Assembly (NCBI RefSeq): GCF_022539665.2
Contig: NC_081335.1
Coordinates: 5,642,001-5,706,000 of the forward strand
Length of the DNA stretch: 64,000 bases
Source: Daphnia carinata
Taxonomy: Eukaryota; Arthropoda; Branchiopoda; Diplostraca; Daphniidae
Direction: 5' to 3'
Part shown: positions 35,087 through 64,000 of the stretch, one piece after another
Position numbering within the stretch: the first letter of the stretch is position 1
How the letters are laid out: every line of letters begins with the position of its first letter
Notes under the pieces: model-generated
Databases searched by the model: none
What the model was told of the DNA's origin: nothing
Seen by the model: the letters and a program-made list of their open reading frames with translations, nothing else
Program-made: the position numbers and the translations under genes

Positions 35087-35494
35087 ATGCTGGCAGATTT
35101 TGAAAAGAAGATTTCGCCAGCTTTTATAGACAGGCTTATCCATATTCTGGGATTTGAAGAACAAGACGAAGTTTCCAAAATGGTTGAACTGTTGAGTGAT
35201 ATGGATAGGGTCAAGGATAATTTATGGAAACATCATATTCAAAGATATTTCGGAGATATGAGAGGTAAGCGAAAAAATGGTCCTATTTCTTTTCATCCTA
35301 GTTGTGTCCACACGCAGATATTCCGCAAACCTGAATGGAATGGATTGGTGGACCGAGGGTTAGCGAAGTTGATAGTTGCATCGTATATTAACGCTGAAAA
35401 CAACAGTTCTATCCCTGTACGACATACAAACCCTTTTCAGATAAATCGCTTTTTTTATTGTTGTGAAATATCAAGTGACTTGATGTTGTTTTAA
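35087..35494 (+). CDS. Unrecognised open reading frame (135 codons)
   Basis: I do not recognise the product. The first 60 residues look genuinely coding and helical, with charged, evenly spaced residues (F-E-K-K-I-S-P-A-F-I-D-R-L, L-S-D-M-D-R-V-K-D-N-L-W-K). A possible splice donor (AGAGGTAAGC) at about 35263-35272 would end the exon after R-Y-F-G-D-M-R. Residues beyond are less convincing. An acceptor-like ATTCAAG precedes the start, so this may be an internal exon of a host gene or of an element. Confidence 0.3.
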   Translation: MLADFEKKISPAFIDRLIHILGFEEQDEVSKMVELLSDMDRVKDNLWKHHIQRYFGDMRGKRKNGPISFHPSCVHTQIFRKPEWNGLVDRGLAKLIVASYINAENNSSIPVRHTNPFQINRFFYCCEISSDLMLF

Positions 35495-36242
35495 CACACT
35501 TTATTTAGAATTATGTTCTTGAAAATCCATTAATTGCAATGTTTTAATGTGACTACCACGAACTTGGTAAACAGTTGAAAATATGAATGTAATTTTGAAC
35601 GATGAGCAAAGGGGGGACGAGGCTAGGCCTGGAAATATCAGCAACAAAATGTCAAGTGCTAAAAATGAAATATTGTGTTACAAAAACTACTTTTATGCTA
35701 AATGGGCTATATCAAGCACTGGATAGACCATGTAATCGAGTAAAACAAATGCAAATACAAATTCCAACAAAAAAGTTATGATGGAGTGAAGAAACGTGCA
35801 CGCTAACGCTATTTGGAGAGTGGAAATCTACCTAAGCCGTTCGATTCCCATTATAACTATCAGCATTATGATGGAGAAATAAGACCCATTAGAAATGTTA
35901 GGATTTATGGTCATAATTTTCCGGGTCCTATTTCTCCAGGTTCTGTTTCTCGGTAATCTGAGTTGGCACCCCAACATATTACGATTGGGCCACCGTTGAC
36001 GAAAGTTATCAGCAAAGTATAACAGGTCATTGAGTATGCAGTCGGTTGTCCCATATTAGCGCCATTGGAGCTAATGGAAAAAACATGAAAATTGCAATCA
36101 CAGGCTCAATAATATTGTAATGTGTGTATGATGACGACTTCTTCCGAATTATAAAGGGAATTTAGCGAACCAGCGATGGCAATTTTAGTTGGAACAATGT
36201 TAGCTTTAGTTGATTGACGTGAATTGTTTTAAAATTCTTCCA
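35495..36242. other. Stretch without recognised genes
   Basis: AT-rich sequence with no open frame above 60 codons and no repeat structure that I can see. Confidence 0.4.
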
Positions 36243-38352
36243 CTGTACAATAGTGTTGACCTTTTGTTTATGAGCTATTTCAACGCATTTCGAAAAATGT
36301 AGAAGGGAAAGGAAGGGGTGATACAGACACACCAGGCGGCATCCCCGCTTTCGCTATAGCTTACCAGATTATTTTTAGTTATTGTCAAGGGCAGTAACAT
36401 CTAATGACAGTGGTTCAGATAGCGAGTGTGATTCTTCTTCCGTTAAGCTCGATCAACACTGAAAATGGCTCATGTGATATCTTTCTTGGTACAGACGATT
36501 TTAATGATGGCGGCGAAACTAATTTGGTTGACCTCACCATCCCCAGCATTAGTGGGGATGTCAAGTGGACTTGTTTGTGGCATCGTAGAACGCCCAGCTC
36601 GCATTGTTCGTGAATTGGACCCCTCAACCAGACTCACTATCCACGAACGCGCTAGTGATGAGCTGGTCAGGATTCATAGGCTACGGATTTTCTTCTTCTG
36701 CCTTATCAAGTACTGCACGTTCAAGGCGAAATTCAAGAAGGCTACGCTGATATTGGTCTGTCCATATTTGCCAAATCAGCCTTAGTTCCCACTTCACTTG
36801 GAGTTGGTGTCCAATGTAGTCAGAGTGACCCGCCTGGCTCTGAATCTATTGACATCGTGTCGTCAGGTCTCCCGCTCACTGTGCGGCCATAATGCGTTCC
36901 TCTTAACCTTGTGGAAGTTGTCCAGTCAAAACTCCTTGACCAAGGCCTTCCAGAAACGGTGACCAAATTCCTCCTGGACAGCAACCATACGACCACATGC
37001 GCTGCCTTTCAGTGCGCGTATAATGCTTGGCGTGATTGGAACGATAAACGGGATTCCGATCCCTTGTAAATCACTTTAATCACAGTGCTTTCGTTCCACA
37101 GTGACCACGTCCTGTCTATCCGACAGGATAGACGTACAGTGCTCTAGATATTTTTCGTTTAATGTTGTCGGGAACCTTCGAACAGCTGGATGGATTTTGT
37201 ATTGGTGCCCACCCTATTGGTTAAGCGACTAATGGTTGGTATCTAATAAGTAAAACCGGCCAAACCTAAATATGGCTCTACGTGTGATGTTAATTTGGTT
37301 TTAACCATTCTGAAAGAAAATGACGAGTGCTCCTCATCTTTAATTGATTTATCTTGGAAATTGTTTACCCTGCTGGTACTGGCCACTATGATGCGGGTAT
37401 CGGAGGTTGATCGATCGCACTTCAGTCAATTTTTCGAATAGTTCCGACTGCTTTTCTATGTCCAAACACATGAAGACACAGAACTCAGGCTTTCTTCAAG
37501 TTTTTACGCTCAAACAGTTGGACGAGCGTGCTATTCACCCGGTAGAATGCTTGAATGACTACATCGTAATTACGAGCCCAGTGGTGTGTGATTTTAATCA
37601 TTCTTTTCCGTTTAATTTCCATCAAAAACCTCACAAGTCGGGAGTGGATCAAAAGTTGGGCGCTGAGTAAAGAGAATTCTCAATGATGCTGGTATTAATA
37701 CTGCCACCTTTTCGGCTCATTTGACGCGAGGTGCAGCGGCATCTAAGATGGCGTCGGTTCGTGTTCCGGTTGTATTTTTTCTCCGAACAGCCAGCTGGGC
37801 GTCACAACAACACCTTTACCGAGTTTTATGGGCGGGAGATAAAAAGACCTTCGGTAGCCGAAAGAGTCATGGGCCGTTTGGATGAACGACCTTATGGTAT
37901 GATGTATGATTTAAAATCATAGTTGCATAGTCGAATAATTTGAATCGTTAATTGCTCGCGGAATGGCGAAGCGCGTCCGTTGGGGAACTGGCATTGTGTA
38001 AAAATAAATGAAGATTTTACAACTGCTTGTATAACCCTTTTATTCCCTCCCATCCGGAGTCTTCACCAATCTTGATTTGAATTTCTTCTGGCATAAACTT
38101 CAGCCTTCATTTCCTGGTGGTAGAGGATCCAAGTTTCGTGGTGATGACTCTCGGGAAGGACGGGCGCGTGTTGGGACCGAAAGCAAGAAGAGAATTAAGC
38201 GATTTCCAATCTCTAAAAATCCGAATCTGAGGGCAATAGGACAAATGGTGGCGCCGCCTTCTGTGTGTGTATCACTTTTCCCTCTTCTCCTCAACATTTT
38301 TCGAAATGCGTTGAAATAGCCGATAAATAAACGGTCAACACAGTTGTATAGT
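36243..38352 (+). mobile_element. DIRS-like retrotransposon remnant with inverted termini
   Basis: About 36243-36345 and the complement of 38247-38352 are inverted repeats. Both read GTGTTGACC then GCTATTTCAACGCATTTCG and continue with related purine-rich sequence and GATACA-ACACAC. Inverted terminal repeats plus a tyrosine recombinase are the marks of DIRS-type elements. At 2.1 kb the copy keeps only the RNase H end and the recombinase, so most of RT is gone. Confidence 0.8.
36720..37900 (+). pseudogene. DIRS-like RNase H end and tyrosine recombinase
   Basis: On the plus strand, L-V-C-P-Y-L-P-N-Q-P (about 36755) is the short block that ends the RT-RNase H part in DIRS elements. H-T-T-T-C-A-A-F-Q-C-A-Y-N-A-W-R-D-W (about 36990) is the core-binding domain. 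T-M-M-R-V-S-E-V (37391) holds the first catalytic Arg. H-L-T-R-G-A-A-A-S-K (about 37720), R-T-A-S-W-A-S-Q and N-T-F-T-E-F-Y-G-R (37812-37838) give the H-x-x-R and Tyr of the active site. At least three frame changes and one stop separate these pieces. Confidence 0.78.
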
Positions 38353-39920
38353 CTTCATTTATTCCTGTACAATCCCAATTGTCCATCGAAAGCGCTTCCT
38401 CGCAATTACATCTTTGGCAATTAACATCTAACAATCAACACCAGCGGAAAAAGTGAGACATCCTTGTGTTTAAAAAAATTAGTCTGAGAATCATAAATAC
38501 TGATATTTGTAGGGTATTGCCCCTAAATAGTGTCGAACTTCCATCTTAACTAATGGCAGAACAATGCTTTATGACTGTGCTACGACGATACAACAATACT
38601 TTGTACGCAACTTTTATATTTTCTATCTTCTATATCTTGCCCAGAGTTAGAGGCATGGGAGCTTTAAAGAAATAGAGTCAAATCAGTCACCACTGTGTAT
38701 ATATAAGAAAGACTGTTAGCCCAAACGCTGTCCCAGTTCGCTTCTACCCTGATACGTTTGATGGCTATTCAGCCTACCGAGAAGTTTGTCAACAAAATTA
38801 TCAGCATTGCTGCTATTTCTGCAATTTGCCTTACCTTTTCTGTTTTCTTTTCCATCAATACGGGTTTTGCCATGTTATCTGTTTCAGAAGTGGCACCATG
38901 GCCTTATTTTTAATGCCTAAACAAACGCCGTAACGAACAGGTAGCACACATGTTCGTTGTCTTGTTGTATAGCTTTATGTCTCTGTATGCACCCAAATTA
39001 TGTTTTGTTTACAATGAACTATCAATCGTAAAATAGATTGATTATAAAATTTGATTCCTCAACAAGCTTCGGAAATTCACAAAACGAATACATCGCAAAC
39101 GACAAAACTCTAAAAATTCAATGTATGGTACATATCCAACCACCGAAAGAGCAGATCGTGGCAACTTGCATGAAGTTATGACTGTGTTTTAAAGATATGA
39201 GTTCTAATGCGGAAACGGAGAGGAAACATCGACAAATTGGATGGGAGAATATCCTTGGAAAAAAGGAAAAAAAAATTAAAAAGCTAATCCAGTGGTGGGA
39301 TGAGTGGCAGGGAATGTAATTATTTAAAAAATGGCTCAAAAGAGAAATTACTATGTGTGTACATAATAGTCGGAGTTACATGCAAGATGTTGGTCCGTAG
39401 AATTTGGGGGTTAATTCTTACATTGCCATTTACCAAAGGTAAATATCAAACAGGGAGAGATAGAGAGAGAAAAAGAGAGATACAAATAGATAAAAAGAGA
39501 GAGATGGAAAGGTAATTATAGAAGAAAATGCTGAAGACTGAACAAAAGGGAGAAGGTCACAAGATAAAGTGTCAATAATTTTTGGCGTAATACTCTCGTT
39601 TAAAGCACATGAACACTTTATAAACGGTTGACCGATACAAACGCACCAGCTCTGACGACAACCAACGAAACAAACATATTGGCCTCAAGTTTATCAGGCG
39701 ATGGGGGTTTGGTTAGGCACAGGCTCTTGACAGGGTCACGCAATCATTTAGCTGTAACCGAGTCGGATAGGGGGTCGCTGTGGACCAATTGTATAAGAAT
39801 GGAGAATTGGATTGAGGTGAGGGGTTGAAGCGCAGAGGAAACAATCAGTGTGTGACTTGAGGACCAGAACCCGATCGGTAATCGACACCTTACTTGATTT
39901 CAGATAATGGCCTATTCTTT
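38353..39920. other. Region between the DIRS element and the channel gene, including its 3' UTR
   Basis: No recognised coding sequence. The part next to 39920 is the 3' untranslated region of the minus-strand channel gene. Its end is not clear: a weak minus-strand TATAAA lies at about 39615-39620, but no strong AATAAA can be chosen. Short GA microsatellites occur at about 39450-39510. Confidence 0.45.

Positions 39921-64000
<24,080 letters not shown>

Overview
The window is eukaryotic and animal. From about 40 kb to the right edge it holds, on the minus strand, most of an arthropod-type CaV2 voltage-gated calcium channel alpha-1 gene (orthologue of Drosophila cacophony). From the left edge to about 38.4 kb it is a transposon graveyard with several young insertions. 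The mix of BEL/Pao, Ty3/Gypsy, DIRS-like, LINE, hAT and MULE elements, introns often 60-100 bp long, and a cacophony-like channel fits a crustacean such as a daphniid. That placement is inference; no species marker was identified.

Left part. Positions 1-2049: 3' end of a BEL/Pao retrotransposon (integrase end plus 3' LTR). About 6.2-16.5 kb: two same-strand LINE copies. One is split by a 5.9 kb hAT element (hAT-A), which is itself split by a 2.7 kb hAT element (hAT-B). Both hATs have exact 8-bp target duplications, and hAT-B still encodes an intact three-exon transposase. About 18.8-23.1 kb: a decayed minus-strand Ty3/Gypsy gag-pol, interrupted at the reverse transcriptase by a 995-bp TA-flanked inverted-repeat element.

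Middle. About 26.6-33.3 kb: a plus-strand MULE-type (ZSWIM-like) transposase gene. It is interrupted by a solo BEL LTR (5-bp duplication), which is itself interrupted by a third hAT (hAT-C, 8-bp duplication) with an apparently intact six-exon transposase of 777 codons. About 36.2-38.4 kb: a shortened DIRS-like element with a tyrosine recombinase and inverted terminal repeats.

Right part. The channel gene can be followed through 39 constitutive or alternative coding steps from segment IS4 to the C-terminal D-D-W-C. Every exon-exon phase checks out. All four selectivity-filter glutamates, the EF-hand region, pre-IQ and IQ segments, a RIM-BP-type R-x-L-P-P-T-P motif and the PDZ-ligand end are present. 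Four pairs of duplicated exons are visible: IS4, the beta-subunit binding site in the I-II linker, IIIS3 and IVS2. In three of the pairs the exon length makes inclusion of both exons, or of neither, a frameshift. This is the most interesting biology in the window. All splice calls were made by eye from GT/AG sites and reading phase. I see no CRISPR array, tRNA or rRNA.
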